A DNA stretch of 64,000 nucleotides from Mycobacterium sp. Root265 (GCF_001428895.1 NZ_LMJA01000004.1:99787-163786); one strand, 5' to 3'. Counted from the stretch's first letter, positions 19,214-29,769 are shown. Translations and numbers: made by a program. The notes: generated by a model from the sequence alone, not told the origin.

Positions 19214-20658
19214 GGCGCCAGTCTAGGAAGCTCCCGGATGCCGAATTCCCGTTTCAGGACGGTCCGCGCGGCATAGAAACCGGCCATACCGTGCACGCCA
19301 CCGCCGGGCGGGGCTGCCGAGGAACACAGGTAGGCCTTCGGGATCGGGGTGGACCACGGATTGATCCGCGGGGTGGGGCCGGCGATCGCGCTCACCATGT
19401 TGTTGCCGCCGACGCCGATGTCCCCGCCGACCAGGTTGGCATTGTGATCGGAAAGTCGTGCGGCGGGCACGCTGCGCACCGCGACCACCGCATCGCGGAA
19501 TCCGGGGGCGAACCGTTCGAAGATGCCGGTGACGGCCTCGGCCATGTCCACCGTCGAACCGGCAGGCACATGGGCGTACGCCCACAGCGGCCGCCGGCCC
19601 TGCGCATCGATGCGGGCCGGGTCGGCGATGTGCGGCAGGGCCGCCAGCACCATCGGCCACTCCGCGTGCCTGCCGGCGGCGATCTCGGATTCGGCGAGCG
19701 CCATCTGCGCTCGGCTGCCGCCCAGATGAAGCGTCGGGGCCTGCGCCAGACGTGGATCCCGCCAGGGGATTTCGCCGGACAGGACGAAGTCGACCTTGGC
19801 GACGCCGGGCCCATAACGGTAGCGCTGCAAGGCTTTTGCGTACCGGGGGGGCAGAGTCGAGCCGTAGATGAACAGCAGGGCCGTCGGCGCCGTGTCATAG
19901 AGCACCACGCCGCCCGGAGGTGTGCTCACCTCTTCGCCGAGGATGAGTTCCCCGCCGTGATCCAGCAGGTCGGCGATCAGGACATCCGGAATGGCCTGGG
20001 ATCCACCGACCGGGATCGGCCAGCCGACCGCGTGCCCGAGGGTGGCCAGCATCAATCCGGCACCGGAGGCGACCAGCGACGGCATCTGCGAAATGGTATG
20101 TGCGGCAACACCGGTGAACAGTGCGCGGGCATCCTCACCCTTGAGCGTGTTCCACAGCGGGCCACCCTGGAGCAACAGCCGCGGTGCGAGTTTGAGCGCG
20201 GCGGTGACCGACGGCGGCAGCGAACGCTTGTCGCCGAGGATCAGCCCCACCACGCCCTCGCTGTCGGCCGCGAGCGGTCCGAGCAGTCGCCGCCAGGAGT
20301 CGCCGTCGGACAGTTCGGCGGCGGTGCGCTCGATATCGCGATAGCCGATGGCCGCCGGCCGGTCGACCAGAGGGCTGGCGTAGGAGATCTCCGGGACCGA
20401 CAGCGTCACCCCGCGCGCCTGCAGGTCGTAGGCGGCGAAGAACGGCGACGCCAACGCCAGCGGGTGCACCGCCGAACAGATGTCGTGGCTGACACCGTCG
20501 AATTCCGGGTCGGGCAGGGTGCGCGCACCACCGCCCGCGGTGGTCTGCGCTTCGATGACGCGCACGGACAACCCGGCCCTGGCCAGGATGACGGCTGCGG
20601 TCAGCCCGTTGGGGCCACTTCCGACGACGGTGACGTCCACCACATCAGTAGACATCAT
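19210..20658 (-). CDS. FAD-dependent oxidoreductase, phytoene-desaturase-like
   Basis: About 482 residues. The FAD-binding GxGxxG motif VVGSGPNGLTAAVILARAG is near the N-terminus, followed by the Glu of the second strand (VRVIEA). The C-terminus has the GVHGMAGFYAARTVL segment of the phytoene desaturase/amine oxidase-like group. It corresponds in position to Rv2997. The start at 20658 was chosen because the flavin fold begins about ten residues later; a start at 20703 would add a non-homologous-looking basic leader. The substrate is unknown. Co-transcribed with wrbA and divergent from serA. Confidence 0.85.
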   Translation of the reverse strand: MMSTDVVDVTVVGSGPNGLTAAVILARAGLSVRVIEAQTTAGGGARTLPDPEFDGVSHDICSAVHPLALASPFFAAYDLQARGVTLSVPEISYASPLVDRPAAIGYRDIERTAAELSDGDSWRRLLGPLAADSEGVVGLILGDKRSLPPSVTAALKLAPRLLLQGGPLWNTLKGEDARALFTGVAAHTISQMPSLVASGAGLMLATLGHAVGWPIPVGGSQAIPDVLIADLLDHGGELILGEEVSTPPGGVVLYDTAPTALLFIYGSTLPPRYAKALQRYRYGPGVAKVDFVLSGEIPWRDPRLAQAPTLHLGGSRAQMALAESEIAAGRHAEWPMVLAALPHIADPARIDAQGRRPLWAYAHVPAGSTVDMAEAVTGIFERFAPGFRDAVVAVRSVPAARLSDHNANLVGGDIGVGGNNMVSAIAGPTPRINPWSTPIPKAYLCSSAAPPGGGVHGMAGFYAARTVLKREFGIRELPRLAP

Positions 20659-20717
20659 CGCCCGCGAGCGCACGTGGCCTGTGGTAGCGCGGCGGGCACA
20701 CACTAGGCTGTAGCGCC

Positions 20718-22304
20718 GTGAGTCTTCCCGTTGTTCTGATCGCCGACAAGCTTGCCGAGTCGACCGTCGCCGCGCTCGGCGACCAGGTCGAGGTCCGCTG
20801 GGTGGACGGCCCGGACCGTCCGAAACTGCTGGAGGCCGTCGCCGACGCGGACGCGCTGCTGGTGCGCTCCGCGACCACGGTGGACGCCGAGGTCATCGCT
20901 GCCGCGCCGAAACTCAAGATCGTCGCCCGCGCCGGCGTCGGCCTGGACAACGTCGACGTCGACGCGGCCACCGCACGCGGCGTGCTGGTCGTCAACGCGC
21001 CGACCTCCAATATCCACAGCGCCGCCGAGCACGCCCTGGCACTGCTGCTGTCGGCGGCCCGCCAGGTTCCGGCCGCCGACGCCACGCTGCGCGAGCACAC
21101 CTGGAAGCGGTCCGCGTTCTCGGGCACCGAGATCTTCGGTAAGACCGTCGGCGTGGTCGGGCTGGGCCGCATCGGTCAGCTCGTCGCCGCGCGGCTCGCC
21201 GCGTTCGGCACCCACATCGTGGCGTACGACCCCTATGTGTCCTCGGCGCGCGCCGCGCAGATCGGCATCGAGCTGGTCAGCCTCGACGAGCTGCTGAGTC
21301 GGGCCGACTTCATCTCGGTGCACCTGCCCAAGACCAAGGAGACCGCGGGCCTGCTCGGCAAGGAAAACCTCGCCAAGACCAAGCCCGGCGTCATCATCGT
21401 CAACGCCGCGCGCGGTGGCCTCATCGACGAGCAGGCGCTCGCCGACGCCATCACCAGCGGGCACGTCCGCGGCGCGGGACTGGACGTGTTCTCCACCGAA
21501 CCGTGCACCGACAGCCCGCTGTTCGATCTGCCGCAGGTCGTGGTCACCCCGCACCTGGGCGCATCGACCGCCGAGGCGCAGGACCGGGCCGGCACCGATG
21601 TGGCCGCCAGCGTGAAGCTGGCATTGGCCGGTGAATTCGTGCCCGACGCCGTCAACGTCGGCGGGGGAGCCGTCGGCGAAGAAGTGGCGCCGTGGCTGGA
21701 CCTGGTCCGCAAGCTCGGCCTGCTGGTCGGCTCGCTCGCCGAGGCCGCGCCGGTGTCGCTGAGCGTCCAGGTCCAAGGCGAGCTGGCATCCGAGGACGTC
21801 GAGATCCTTCGCCTGTCGGCGCTACGCGGCCTGTTCTCGGCCGTTGTCGACGAGCAGGTGACCTTCGTCAACGCACCCGCCCTGGCCAAGGATCGCGGCG
21901 TGACCGCTGAGATCAGCACCGCCAGTGAGAGTCCCAACCACCGCAGCGTGGTGGACGTGCGCGCGGTCTACGCCGACGGGGGTTCGCTGAACGTGGCGGG
22001 CACCCTGTCCGGTCCGCAGCAGGTGCAGAAGGTCGTCCAGATCAACGGGCGCAACCTGGATCTGCGCGCCGAGGGCTACAACCTGGTGGTCAACTACCAC
22101 GATCAGCCCGGCGCGCTCGGCAAGATCGGCACGCTGCTCGGTGGTGCCGATGTCAACGTGCTGGCCGCGCAGATGAGCCAGGATGCCAGTGGCGACAGCG
22201 CCACCGTGATGCTGCGCCTGGATACCGATGTGCCCGAAGATGTGCGCGCCGCGATCGCCTCGGCGGTCGGCGCCACCACACTGGAAGTGGTCGATCTGTC
22301 ATGA
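20718..22304 (+). CDS. serA: D-3-phosphoglycerate dehydrogenase
   Basis: A 528-residue long-form enzyme converting 3-phosphoglycerate to 3-phosphohydroxypyruvate, the first step of serine synthesis. The catalytic/NAD domain has [14 protein letters not shown] and [10 protein letters not shown], and the active-site His lies in PHLGAST. An intervening regulatory domain (about 310-450) and a C-terminal ACT domain ([18 protein letters not shown]) follow, as in the M. tuberculosis enzyme of identical length. Serine feedback through the ACT domain is expected. GTG start; it overlaps leuB by 4 bases. Confidence 0.97.
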   Translation: MSLPVVLIADKLAESTVAALGDQVEVRWVDGPDRPKLLEAVADADALLVRSATTVDAEVIAAAPKLKIVARAGVGLDNVDVDAATARGVLVVNAPTSNIHSAAEHALALLLSAARQVPAADATLREHTWKRSAFSGTEIFGKTVGVVGLGRIGQLVAARLAAFGTHIVAYDPYVSSARAAQIGIELVSLDELLSRADFISVHLPKTKETAGLLGKENLAKTKPGVIIVNAARGGLIDEQALADAITSGHVRGAGLDVFSTEPCTDSPLFDLPQVVVTPHLGASTAEAQDRAGTDVAASVKLALAGEFVPDAVNVGGGAVGEEVAPWLDLVRKLGLLVGSLAEAAPVSLSVQVQGELASEDVEILRLSALRGLFSAVVDEQVTFVNAPALAKDRGVTAEISTASESPNHRSVVDVRAVYADGGSLNVAGTLSGPQQVQKVVQINGRNLDLRAEGYNLVVNYHDQPGALGKIGTLLGGADVNVLAAQMSQDASGDSATVMLRLDTDVPEDVRAAIASAVGATTLEVVDLS

Positions 22305-23311
22305 AGCTCGCTGTAATCGCCGGTGACGGTATCGGTCCGGAGGTCATCGACCAGGCGCTGCGGGTACTGGATGCGGTGCTGCCCGGAGTCGAGCGCACCG
22401 AGTACGACCTGGGAGCGCGGCGCTACCACGCATCGGGCGAACTGCTGACCGCGGAGACGATCGAAGAACTGCGCGGTTATGACGCCATCCTGCTCGGCGC
22501 GATCGGTGATCCGTCGGTACCCAGCGGCGTGCTGGAGCGTGGGCTGCTGCTCAAGCTGCGTTTCGCGCTCGACCATCACGTCAACCTGCGTCCCGGTCGG
22601 CTCTATCCCGGTGTGAGCAGCCCGCTCTCGGGTGTCACCGGTATCGATTTCGTCGTGGTCCGCGAGGGCACCGAGGGGCCCTACACCGGAAACGGTGGAG
22701 CGCTGCGGGTCGGCACCCCCCACGAGGTGGCCACCGAGGTCAGCGTCAACACCGCCTTCGGGGTGGAGCGCGTCGTGCGCGACGCGTTCGCCCGCGCACA
22801 GGCCCGCCGCAAGCATCTGACGTTGGTGCACAAGACCAATGTGCTGACCTTTGCGGGCAGCCTGTGGTCGCGGGTGGTGGCCGAGGTCGGCACCGAGTTC
22901 CCCGAGGTCGAGGTCGCCTACCAGCACATCGACGCCGCCACCATCCACATGGTCACCGACCCGGGACGTTTCGACGTCATCGTCACCGACAACCTGTTCG
23001 GCGACATCATCACCGACCTGTCGGCGGCGGTGTGCGGCGGTATCGGTCTGGCCGCCAGCGGCAATATCGATGCGACGCGGACCAATCCGTCGATGTTCGA
23101 GCCGGTGCACGGCAGCGCGCCCGACATCGCGGGCCAGGGCATCGCCGATCCGACCGCGGCCGTGATGAGCGTGGCGTTGTTGCTCTCGCATGTGGGCGAA
23201 GAGGATGCGGCGACGCGGGTGGACAAGGCGGTCTCCGAGCACCTGGCGACCCGCGGCGACGCAAAACTGTCGACCAGCGAGGTCGGCGACCGGATCCTGT
23301 CTCTGCTGTAG
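22301..23311 (+). CDS. leuB: 3-isopropylmalate dehydrogenase
   Basis: A 336-residue NAD-dependent beta-decarboxylating dehydrogenase of leucine synthesis. The first strand and GDGIGPEV loop are at residues 6-15. The substrate Arg region [19 protein letters not shown], the metal-binding [14 protein letters not shown] and the NAD site [18 protein letters not shown] are all present. The ATG overlaps the serA stop (ATGA), so the pair is translationally coupled. Confidence 0.96.
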   Translation: MKLAVIAGDGIGPEVIDQALRVLDAVLPGVERTEYDLGARRYHASGELLTAETIEELRGYDAILLGAIGDPSVPSGVLERGLLLKLRFALDHHVNLRPGRLYPGVSSPLSGVTGIDFVVVREGTEGPYTGNGGALRVGTPHEVATEVSVNTAFGVERVVRDAFARAQARRKHLTLVHKTNVLTFAGSLWSRVVAEVGTEFPEVEVAYQHIDAATIHMVTDPGRFDVIVTDNLFGDIITDLSAAVCGGIGLAASGNIDATRTNPSMFEPVHGSAPDIAGQGIADPTAAVMSVALLLSHVGEEDAATRVDKAVSEHLATRGDAKLSTSEVGDRILSLL

Positions 23312-23316
23312 CTCCG

Positions 23317-23880
23317 GTGTCCGCCTTCGCGACGCTGAGCCGGCAGTGCCGGCTGTTCGCGATCGGTTCGATGTTCTTCGCGGTGGCCACCGCACCGGGA
23401 TTCGCCGCGCTCGCGGGGGCCGGTGCGTCCAACGCGTTGTGCTTCATCGGCTCGTGGTTCTTCACCACGGCCGCATGGATACAACTGGCATTGTCGGGTC
23501 GCGGCATCGGCTGGTGGTCATCGGCCAGCCAGTTCGCCGGCACCATCCTGTTCAACGTCAGCACCGGGGCGTCGGTGTGGGCGCACACCCTCCATGCCGA
23601 GCGCCGTGACGTGTGGGCGCCGGACGCGACGGGCTCGGTGGCGTTCCTGATCAGCGGCGTGCTCGCCGTCACGGCGGTCGGCCGGTGGGCTCCGCGATCG
23701 GTGGACTGGCAGGCGGGGTGGATCAATCTTGCCGGCTGCATCGCGTTCGGGGTGTCTGCGGCTGCGGCGTTCGTGTTCACCACCGGGGAGACGGTGAACG
23801 CGGCGGTGGCCAACCTCGGCACCTTCGTCGGGGCATTGTGTTTCCTGGCGGCGGCACTGGTGGTGCTGCCGCGGCGATGA
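23317..23880 (+). CDS. Multi-pass membrane protein, YrhK-like
   Basis: A 187-residue protein with about five to six hydrophobic helices (around 12-35, 40-58, 65-83, 105-122, 132-152 and 160-180). The LFAIGSMFFAVATAPGFAAL and FIGSWFFTTAAWIQL pieces resemble YrhK-domain proteins; this is a tentative link. GTG 23317 lies 5 bases after the leuB stop and gives the shortest protein starting just before the first helix. The stop overlaps the next ATG. Function unknown. Confidence 0.7.
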   Translation: MSAFATLSRQCRLFAIGSMFFAVATAPGFAALAGAGASNALCFIGSWFFTTAAWIQLALSGRGIGWWSSASQFAGTILFNVSTGASVWAHTLHAERRDVWAPDATGSVAFLISGVLAVTAVGRWAPRSVDWQAGWINLAGCIAFGVSAAAAFVFTTGETVNAAVANLGTFVGALCFLAAALVVLPRR

Positions 23881-24518
23881 GTTCGGGTGGCCTTGCTGGT
23901 CTATCCGGTATGGGACTCATCGATATCGAACTGTTCGCAACGCTGGATCTGGTCGGGCAGGGGCCCGGCGGCCCCGAGGAGGATCCGATCGGCTTCCCGT
24001 TCGGTGGCTGGCAGGCGCCGCTGGTGGACGAGGTGGCCGGCGCGCAGGTGGCGGCCGCCTACGAAGGCACCGACGCACTGCTGCTCGGCCGGCGGACCTA
24101 TGACATCTTCGCCGCGTTCTGGCCGCACCAGGATGACGAGTTCGCGGCATTGTTCAACCGCATCCCGAAGTATGTGGTCTCGCGCGGCAGGCCCGACCTG
24201 TCCTGGGCGGGATCGACGCAGCTCGGCCCGGACCTGGTCGGCGCGGTGCGAGAGATCCGGGACCGGCACGAGCGGGTGAAGGTCGTCGGCAGCCTCAATT
24301 TGGTGCAAACGCTGTTGCGCGAGAAGCTCTTTGACGGGATCGACCTGTGGCTTCATCCGATCATGCTCGGCGTCGGGAAGAAGGTGTTCGACGGTGGTGT
24401 GGTGCCCACGAACATCACACTGCTGCAGCCGCCGGTCGCCAGCCCGAAGGGATCGGTGTATCTGCGCTACGGTCTGGCCGAGGGTGTGCCGGCCACGGGG
24501 GATATGACCGCCTCCTGA
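23877..24518 (+). CDS. Dihydrofolate-reductase/RibD C-terminal family protein
   Basis: About 213 residues of the DHFR-like RibD_C family, probably an NADPH-dependent reductase of unknown substrate. DALLLGRRTYDIFAAFWPHQ, KYVVSRGR, VKVVGSLNLVQTLL and IDLWLHPIMLGVGKKVF are the usual family blocks. The ATG at 23877 overlaps the previous stop; a second ATG at 23910 (MGLIDIELF) is a credible alternative because it starts directly at the first strand. There are no features of a true folate-pathway DHFR. Confidence 0.85.
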   Translation: MSSGGLAGLSGMGLIDIELFATLDLVGQGPGGPEEDPIGFPFGGWQAPLVDEVAGAQVAAAYEGTDALLLGRRTYDIFAAFWPHQDDEFAALFNRIPKYVVSRGRPDLSWAGSTQLGPDLVGAVREIRDRHERVKVVGSLNLVQTLLREKLFDGIDLWLHPIMLGVGKKVFDGGVVPTNITLLQPPVASPKGSVYLRYGLAEGVPATGDMTAS

Positions 24519-24536
24519 AAGTTGTTCGCAGCTGGG

Positions 24537-25739
24537 CTATTTCCCGCGTGCGACGGCGTCGGAACCGGGGTCGGCGGGCACCAGGAAGACCGCTGCCGCA
24601 GGGAACAGCGCGCACACAGCGAACGCAAAAGGAAATCCGACGGCTGCGATCAACCCACCGAACAACGGCGACCCGACCGCCGTGGCCAGATGCTGGCTGG
24701 TGTTCTGGGTGCCCAGCGCGCGTCCACTCCAGAACGGACCGGCGATCTCGGCGATCGCGGTGAACGCCAACCCGTTGTCGGACACCGTCACCACCGAGGC
24801 GATGACGATCAGTGCGATGCTCACCGGCGAGCTCAGTGCGTCGGTGACGGCAAGCAAGGCCATCGTCGCCGCCGCGGCCGCAGCGATGAATCGGATGGGC
24901 CGCAGGCGCAGGCCCAGCACATCGGACCACCGCCCGGCCGCAATGCGACCCGCTGCGCCCAGCACCTGAGAAGCCGTGACGAGCGCGCCCGCCGACGCGG
25001 CCGACCACCCGCGCTCGGTCATCAGCCACACCAGCATGAAGGTCCACACGAAACCCTGAGGGATGACCAGCAGCACGGATACCGCGTGAATGCGTGCCAG
25101 CACAGACGATCCGCGGTACGGGTTGGCCAGATCCTCTGGCGGCGCCTCGGCTCGGGGCGGCCGCGGCGGGTCCAGTACGCCGATCGCGCAGATCACCGCG
25201 GACAGCACGCACACCACTGCGGGAAACAGCAATGCGGTGCCCACACCATGGCTTTCGGCGACCCGTGGGATCATGAGGGCGCCCAGTCCGACGCCCAGGG
25301 GTGTCGCGGTCTGACGGATTCCCATGGCCAGGCCGCGCTGCTCCGGCGGGAACCAGCCCACCACGACGCGTCCGCTCGCGGCATTGCTGCTCGCTGCGGC
25401 CATTCCGCCGAGCAGCAGGAATGCCCCGACGGCGAACAGGGAGTGCACCGACGCGGCACCGAAGGCGAATGCCGCGGTGAGTGCCGAGCCGACGGTCAGC
25501 ACGATGCGTTCGCCGACCCGGTCCACCAGCCAGCCCCAGGCGATCAGCGTCACCACCATGCCGAAGCTGGGCATCGCCGAGAGCAGTCCCGCCGCAGCCA
25601 GGTCCACGCCGCGCTCGCTGTGCAGGGTGGGAATGAGAAAGGCCGCGCCGTTGATGAAGACATTGGCGCACGTGGTCGCCGTCAGGGCGATCACCAGCAT
25701 GGACCAGCGCCGCGCGGTGCTGATGGTCGACGTGGGCAT
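24537..25739 (-). CDS. Major facilitator superfamily transporter
   Basis: About 400 residues with roughly 12 hydrophobic helices and the MFS loop signature [12 protein letters not shown] between helices 2 and 3. It sits where M. tuberculosis has Rv2994. The start at 25739 (MPTSTISTARR, just before helix 1) was preferred. In-frame ATGs at 25766 and 25787 also exist and no ribosome-binding site separates them clearly. The substrate is unknown; drug or small organic-acid export are both possible. It is divergent from the FAH-family gene, with a TCTCA/TGAGA dyad in between. Confidence 0.85.
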   Translation of the reverse strand: MPTSTISTARRWSMLVIALTATTCANVFINGAAFLIPTLHSERGVDLAAAGLLSAMPSFGMVVTLIAWGWLVDRVGERIVLTVGSALTAAFAFGAASVHSLFAVGAFLLLGGMAAASSNAASGRVVVGWFPPEQRGLAMGIRQTATPLGVGLGALMIPRVAESHGVGTALLFPAVVCVLSAVICAIGVLDPPRPPRAEAPPEDLANPYRGSSVLARIHAVSVLLVIPQGFVWTFMLVWLMTERGWSAASAGALVTASQVLGAAGRIAAGRWSDVLGLRLRPIRFIAAAAAATMALLAVTDALSSPVSIALIVIASVVTVSDNGLAFTAIAEIAGPFWSGRALGTQNTSQHLATAVGSPLFGGLIAAVGFPFAFAVCALFPAAAVFLVPADPGSDAVARGK

Positions 25740-25781
25740 GACGACATGGTGCCATGGCCATCCCATGATATTGAACTCTGA

Positions 25782-25796
25782 TCTCATGATGTGAGA
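25782..25796. promoter_or_regulatory. Inverted repeat upstream of MFS gene
   Basis: Arms TCTCA and TGAGA flank five bases (TGATG). It lies 43 bp upstream of the chosen MFS start in the region divergent from the FAH gene. It may be an operator; the regulator is not identified. Confidence 0.3.
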
Positions 25797-25868
25797 GACA
25801 ATGCTCTTGCGCAGGCAAAGGTCGACGCCGCGCGGCGACCGGCTGCCGGGGCTCATTAGGCTGAGCGG

Positions 25869-26681
25869 ATGCGCCTCGGTCGAATCGCCAGTCCTGACGG
25901 GGTCGCCTTCGTGGTCATCGAAGGCGACTCGAACTCCGATGCGGTGTGCCGCGAGATCGCCGAGCAGTACCTGTCGCGAAACCCCACCTTCACCGGTCGC
26001 AGCTGGCCGCTGGCCGACGTGCGGCTGCTGGCCCCGATCCTGGCCAGCAAGGTGGTGTGCATGGGTAAGAACTACGCCGCGCACGCCCTCGAGATGGGTG
26101 GCGAGGCGCCGGAGGATCCGGTGATCTTCCTCAAGCCCAACACCGCGATCATCGGGCCCAATGTCGCCATCCAGCTGCCCGCAGATGCGCACCCGGTCCA
26201 TCACGAAGGCGAACTGGTGGCCGTCATCGAACGGCCCTGCAAGGACGTGCCCGCCGCGAAGGCCGCCGACTACATCCTCGGCTACACCATCGCCAACGAC
26301 GTGTCCGCACGCGACCAGCAGCAGAAGGACGGCCAGTGGATGCGGGCCAAGGGCCATGACACCTTCTGCCCGGTCGGTCCGTGGATCGAAACCGCCGTCG
26401 ACCCCGCCGAGCTGGACCTGCGCACCGAGGTCATCCACCCGGCCGAGGACGGTTCGGTCGGCGAGATCGAGGTTCGTCAGAACAGCAACACCGCGATGCT
26501 GCTGCATGATGTGGGCGCCATCATCGAATGGGTGTCGGCGGTCATGACACTGCTGCCCGGCGATCTCATCCTGACCGGCACCCCCGAAGGCGTCGGCCCG
26601 ATCGAGGACGGCGATATCGTCAGCATCACCATCGAGGGCATCGGCACCCTCTCCAATCCTGTTGTGCGTAAAGGAAAGTAG
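25869..26681 (+). CDS. Fumarylacetoacetate hydrolase family protein
   Basis: A 270-residue FAH-fold enzyme with the position and appearance of Rv2993c. [15 protein letters not shown], the metal ligands in [13 protein letters not shown] and [11 protein letters not shown], and the Gly-rich TGTPEGVGP loop are present. Family members are acylpyruvases, oxaloacetate decarboxylases or homoprotocatechuate-pathway isomerases; specificity cannot be chosen from sequence. It ends 2 bases before gltX, so the two are probably co-transcribed. Confidence 0.92.
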   Translation: MRLGRIASPDGVAFVVIEGDSNSDAVCREIAEQYLSRNPTFTGRSWPLADVRLLAPILASKVVCMGKNYAAHALEMGGEAPEDPVIFLKPNTAIIGPNVAIQLPADAHPVHHEGELVAVIERPCKDVPAAKAADYILGYTIANDVSARDQQQKDGQWMRAKGHDTFCPVGPWIETAVDPAELDLRTEVIHPAEDGSVGEIEVRQNSNTAMLLHDVGAIIEWVSAVMTLLPGDLILTGTPEGVGPIEDGDIVSITIEGIGTLSNPVVRKGK

Positions 26682-26683
26682 CG

Positions 26684-28135
26684 ATGACCGTTCGGGTACG
26701 TTTCTGCCCATCACCGACGGGCACCCCGCACGTCGGGCTGGTCCGCACCGCGCTGTTCAACTGGGCCTACGCCCGGCACACCGGTGGCGCCTTCGTCTTC
26801 CGCATCGAGGACACCGATGCGGCCCGCGACAGCCAGGAAAGCTATGACGCGATTCTGGACGCGCTGCGCTGGCTCGGTCTGGACTGGGATGAGGGCCCGG
26901 AGGTCGGGGGACCCTACGAGCCCTACCGGCAGTCGCAGCGATCCGATCTCTACCGCGATGTGATCGCCAAACTGCTCGCCGCGGGCGAGGTGTACGAGGC
27001 CTACTCCACGCCCGAGGAGGTCGAGGCCCGTCATATCGCCGCGGGCCGAAATCCCAAACTGGGCTACGACAACCATGACCGCGACCTCACCGACGATCAG
27101 CGTGCGGCCTTCACCGCCGAGGGACGTAAACCGGTGTTGCGGTTGCGGATGCCGGATGCGGACCTGACCTGGAACGATCTGGTGCGCGGGGAGACCACCT
27201 TCGCTGCCGGCGTGGTGCCCGATTTCGCGATCACCCGGGCCAGCGGAGATCCGCTGTACACCTTGGTCAATCCCGTCGACGACGCGTTGATGAAGATCAC
27301 CCACGTGCTGCGCGGCGAGGATCTGCTGTCCTCCACGCCGCGCCAGATTGCCCTGTACCAGGCGCTGATCCGGATCGGTGTCACCGACAGCATTCCCGAG
27401 TTCGCGCACCTGCCAAGCGTTCTCGGCGACGGCAACAAGAAGCTGTCCAAGCGTGACCCGCAGTCGAATCTGTTCCTGCACCGCGACCGGGGATTCATCC
27501 CGGAGGGGCTGCTGAACTATCTCGCGCTGCTGGGCTGGGGTATCGCCGACGACCACGATCTGTTCAGCCTCGATGAGATGGTCGCGGCGTTCGACGTCGT
27601 CAACGTCAACTCCAACCCGGCCCGGTTCGACCAGAAGAAGGCCGACGCCATCAACGCCGAGCACATCCGGCGCCTGTCACCCGAGGATTTCTGCGCCCGG
27701 CTGCGGGCCTTCCTGGAGGCGCACGGCCACGACACCGGTCTGGACGACGCCGGCTTCGCGGAAGCGGCGGCACTGGTGCAGACCCGCATCGTGGTGCTCG
27801 GCGATGCGTGGGATCTGTTGAAGTTCTTCGACGACGACAGCTATGTGCTCGACGAGAAGTCGGCGGCCAAGGAACTGAAGGCCGAAGCCGCCCCGGTGCT
27901 CGACGCCGCCCTAAGCGCTCTGGAGGCTGCGCCGGAGTGGACGACGTCCTCGATCGAAGAGGCGCTGAAGACGGCGCTGCTGGACGGCCTTGAGCTCAAA
28001 CCGCGTAAGGCCTTCGGTCCGATCCGGGTCGCGGTCACCGGTTCGTCGATCAGTCCGCCGCTGTTCGAGTCGATGGAGCTGCTGGGTCGCGACCGCAGCC
28101 TGGCCCGGTTGCGCGCCGCACGGGGTGGGGTGTGA
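26684..28135 (+). CDS. gltX: Glutamyl-tRNA synthetase
   Basis: A 483-residue class I synthetase. The HIGH-equivalent motif is [13 protein letters not shown] (residues 15-27), the KMSKS-equivalent is [11 protein letters not shown], and a C-terminal helical anticodon-binding domain follows. With gatA/gatB and the tRNA-Gln gene in the same window, the enzyme is expected to be non-discriminating and to charge both tRNA(Glu) and tRNA(Gln) with glutamate; this is inferred from the known actinobacterial pathway. Confidence 0.97.
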   Translation: MTVRVRFCPSPTGTPHVGLVRTALFNWAYARHTGGAFVFRIEDTDAARDSQESYDAILDALRWLGLDWDEGPEVGGPYEPYRQSQRSDLYRDVIAKLLAAGEVYEAYSTPEEVEARHIAAGRNPKLGYDNHDRDLTDDQRAAFTAEGRKPVLRLRMPDADLTWNDLVRGETTFAAGVVPDFAITRASGDPLYTLVNPVDDALMKITHVLRGEDLLSSTPRQIALYQALIRIGVTDSIPEFAHLPSVLGDGNKKLSKRDPQSNLFLHRDRGFIPEGLLNYLALLGWGIADDHDLFSLDEMVAAFDVVNVNSNPARFDQKKADAINAEHIRRLSPEDFCARLRAFLEAHGHDTGLDDAGFAEAAALVQTRIVVLGDAWDLLKFFDDDSYVLDEKSAAKELKAEAAPVLDAALSALEAAPEWTTSSIEEALKTALLDGLELKPRKAFGPIRVAVTGSSISPPLFESMELLGRDRSLARLRAARGGV

Positions 28136-28251
28136 AAAGTGGCCGCGATTCTTTGGTAATCTGTTCGTCGGCCCGAAAAGCACAGCGGAGATCATCACCG
28201 CGGCGCTGATTGGGCCAAATGATGCCCTGACCTGCAGTGATGGGCATCAAA

Positions 28252-28323
28252 TGGGGTATGGTGTAATTGGCAACACTAGGGATTCTGATTCCCTCATTCT
28301 AGGTTCGAGTCCTGGTACCCCAG
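28252..28323 (+). tRNA. tRNA-Gln (CTG anticodon)
   Basis: A complete cloverleaf. The acceptor pairs TGGGGTA with TACCCCA, the anticodon stem AGGGA/TCCCT encloses loop TTCTGAT (anticodon CTG), and the T-arm contains GGTTCGAGTCC. The discriminator is G, and CCA is not encoded. It lies 116 bp downstream of gltX. Confidence 0.95.
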
Positions 28324-28415
28324 CGGTGATGAGCGTTCACGCGAAGAACGTTCAGGCACAGCGGTGATTAGGTCTGCATACGCTCCTGAGCTATGCTGGC
28401 TCACCGGAAGTTCTA

Positions 28416-28488
28416 GCCCCCGTCGTCTAGCGGCCTAGGACGCCGCCCTCTCACGGCGGTAGCGTGGGTTCGAATCCCATCGGGGGTA
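28416..28488 (+). tRNA. tRNA-Glu (CTC anticodon)
   Basis: A complete cloverleaf. The acceptor pairs GCCCCCG with CGGGGGT (one G-U), the anticodon stem CCGCC/GGCGG encloses CTCTCAC (anticodon CTC), and the T-loop is TTCGAAT. The discriminator is A; CCA is not encoded. An intrinsic terminator follows after 6 bases. Confidence 0.96.
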
Positions 28489-28494
28489 CAGACG

Positions 28495-28525
28495 AAGTCC
28501 CAGGAGAAATCCTGGGACTTTTTTT
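28495..28525 (+). terminator. Intrinsic terminator after tRNA-Glu
   Basis: AAGTCCCAGGA and TCCTGGGACTT form an 11-bp perfect stem with a GAAA loop, followed by an uninterrupted T run to 28525. Confidence 0.92.
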
Positions 28526-28542
28526 GTGCCGTGTCGCGAACG

Positions 28543-29748
28543 TCACAGAAAGCCGATGGGTCGCCGGCCCGGGCCCACCGATGGCTCCGGATCGGTGCCC
28601 AACGTCTGATCGAGCAGTTCGTGATAGACGTCGCGAAAATCGGTGGTGGTCTTCAGGTCGCCGTCACTCAGATCGGTGAGGCTGGGCGCGTCACCGTAGA
28701 ACCCGCCCCGCACCGACTCGCCGAGAATCAACACCGGACCCGAGGTGCCGTGGTCGGTGCCCTGGGTGGCGTTGGCGGCCACCCGTCGGCCGAACTCCGA
28801 ATAGATCATCGTCACCACGTGCCGGCCGTAGGCGCTGTTGCGCATCTGCTTCAGGAACGGTGTGACGGCGTCGTTGAGGGCAGTGAGCAGTTTCTGTTGG
28901 TCACCGCGCTCGTTGGCGTGGGTGTCGAATCCGCCGAGCGAGACCATGTACACCTTGGTGGGCACCCCGGCCCGCACGCACTGGGCCACCAGTTCCAGAT
29001 CGTCGGCCAGTTGTCTGCCCAGATCGGTGGCCGCCGTCGGGGGTAGCGGATTGTCGGTGAAGGTGCGGAACGTGTCATCGGTCGTGCGATAGGCCCGGTA
29101 GTCGGCACGCACGGCCGCCATCGCGGGGGTGTCGAGCGGGTCGGGGGCGCTCATCGCCTCCAGAACGCCGGGCATATCGGGTGGCAGCTTCGGGATGGTC
29201 GCGGAAAGCCCGGCCGCGGTGTGCTTTTGGCCGATGGCCATCGGGGGCAGCACGGTTCCGATGTTCACCGCGCGCAGCGGATCGTCCCCGCCTGCGTCCA
29301 ACCAGCGTCCGATCCAGCCGGATGCGGTCGGGTCGTCGGGGGAGGCCGTCTGCCAGATATCCATTGAACGAAAATGACTTCGGTCCTGTTTCGGATAGCC
29401 GACACCGCGGATGATGGCCAGGTTGTCGCTGCGCCACGCCGACGCCAGACCGGTCAGCGCGGGGTTCAGCCCGAACGCACCGTCCAGATCGATGACCGTC
29501 TCCGGTCCGAACGCCAGATCGGGACGTGCGTCGTAATAGGCGTTGTCGGTGAACGGGATCACGGTGTTGAGGCCGTCGTTGCCGCCGTAGAGCGTGAGGA
29601 TCACCAGGATGCCGGTGTCGGCGGGCAACGGTTGTTGTTGCGCGCGCTCGAACATCTGGGGCAGGGTGACCGCCGCGCCGGCCGCTGCGGCCAGCCCGGC
29701 GGCCCCCGCACTGGCGATCAGGAATCTGCGGCGATTCATCTCCGGCAT
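28543..29748 (-). CDS. Tat-exported DUF1501 protein
   Basis: A 401-residue protein with a twin-arginine signal (NRRRFLIASAG, then a hydrophobic Ala/Gly-rich stretch to about residue 28), so it is probably exported folded. LYGGNDGLNTVIPF, KQDRSHFRSMDIWQ, SLGGFDTHANE and IYSEFGRR with TDHGT are typical of the DUF1501 alkaline-phosphatase-like superfamily. It lies 21 bp downstream of the DUF1800 gene, the usual arrangement of this pair. An in-frame ATG at 29739 is an alternative start. Function unknown. Confidence 0.9.
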   Translation of the reverse strand: MPEMNRRRFLIASAGAAGLAAAAGAAVTLPQMFERAQQQPLPADTGILVILTLYGGNDGLNTVIPFTDNAYYDARPDLAFGPETVIDLDGAFGLNPALTGLASAWRSDNLAIIRGVGYPKQDRSHFRSMDIWQTASPDDPTASGWIGRWLDAGGDDPLRAVNIGTVLPPMAIGQKHTAAGLSATIPKLPPDMPGVLEAMSAPDPLDTPAMAAVRADYRAYRTTDDTFRTFTDNPLPPTAATDLGRQLADDLELVAQCVRAGVPTKVYMVSLGGFDTHANERGDQQKLLTALNDAVTPFLKQMRNSAYGRHVVTMIYSEFGRRVAANATQGTDHGTSGPVLILGESVRGGFYGDAPSLTDLSDGDLKTTTDFRDVYHELLDQTLGTDPEPSVGPGRRPIGFL

Positions 29749-29769
29749 GGTTGTGTCACCCCAACTTCG

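Noticed and set aside
25740-26714. N-terminal extension of the MFS gene through the FAH gene
   Set aside because: The extension is antisense to a confident FAH-family gene and has no transporter-like sequence.
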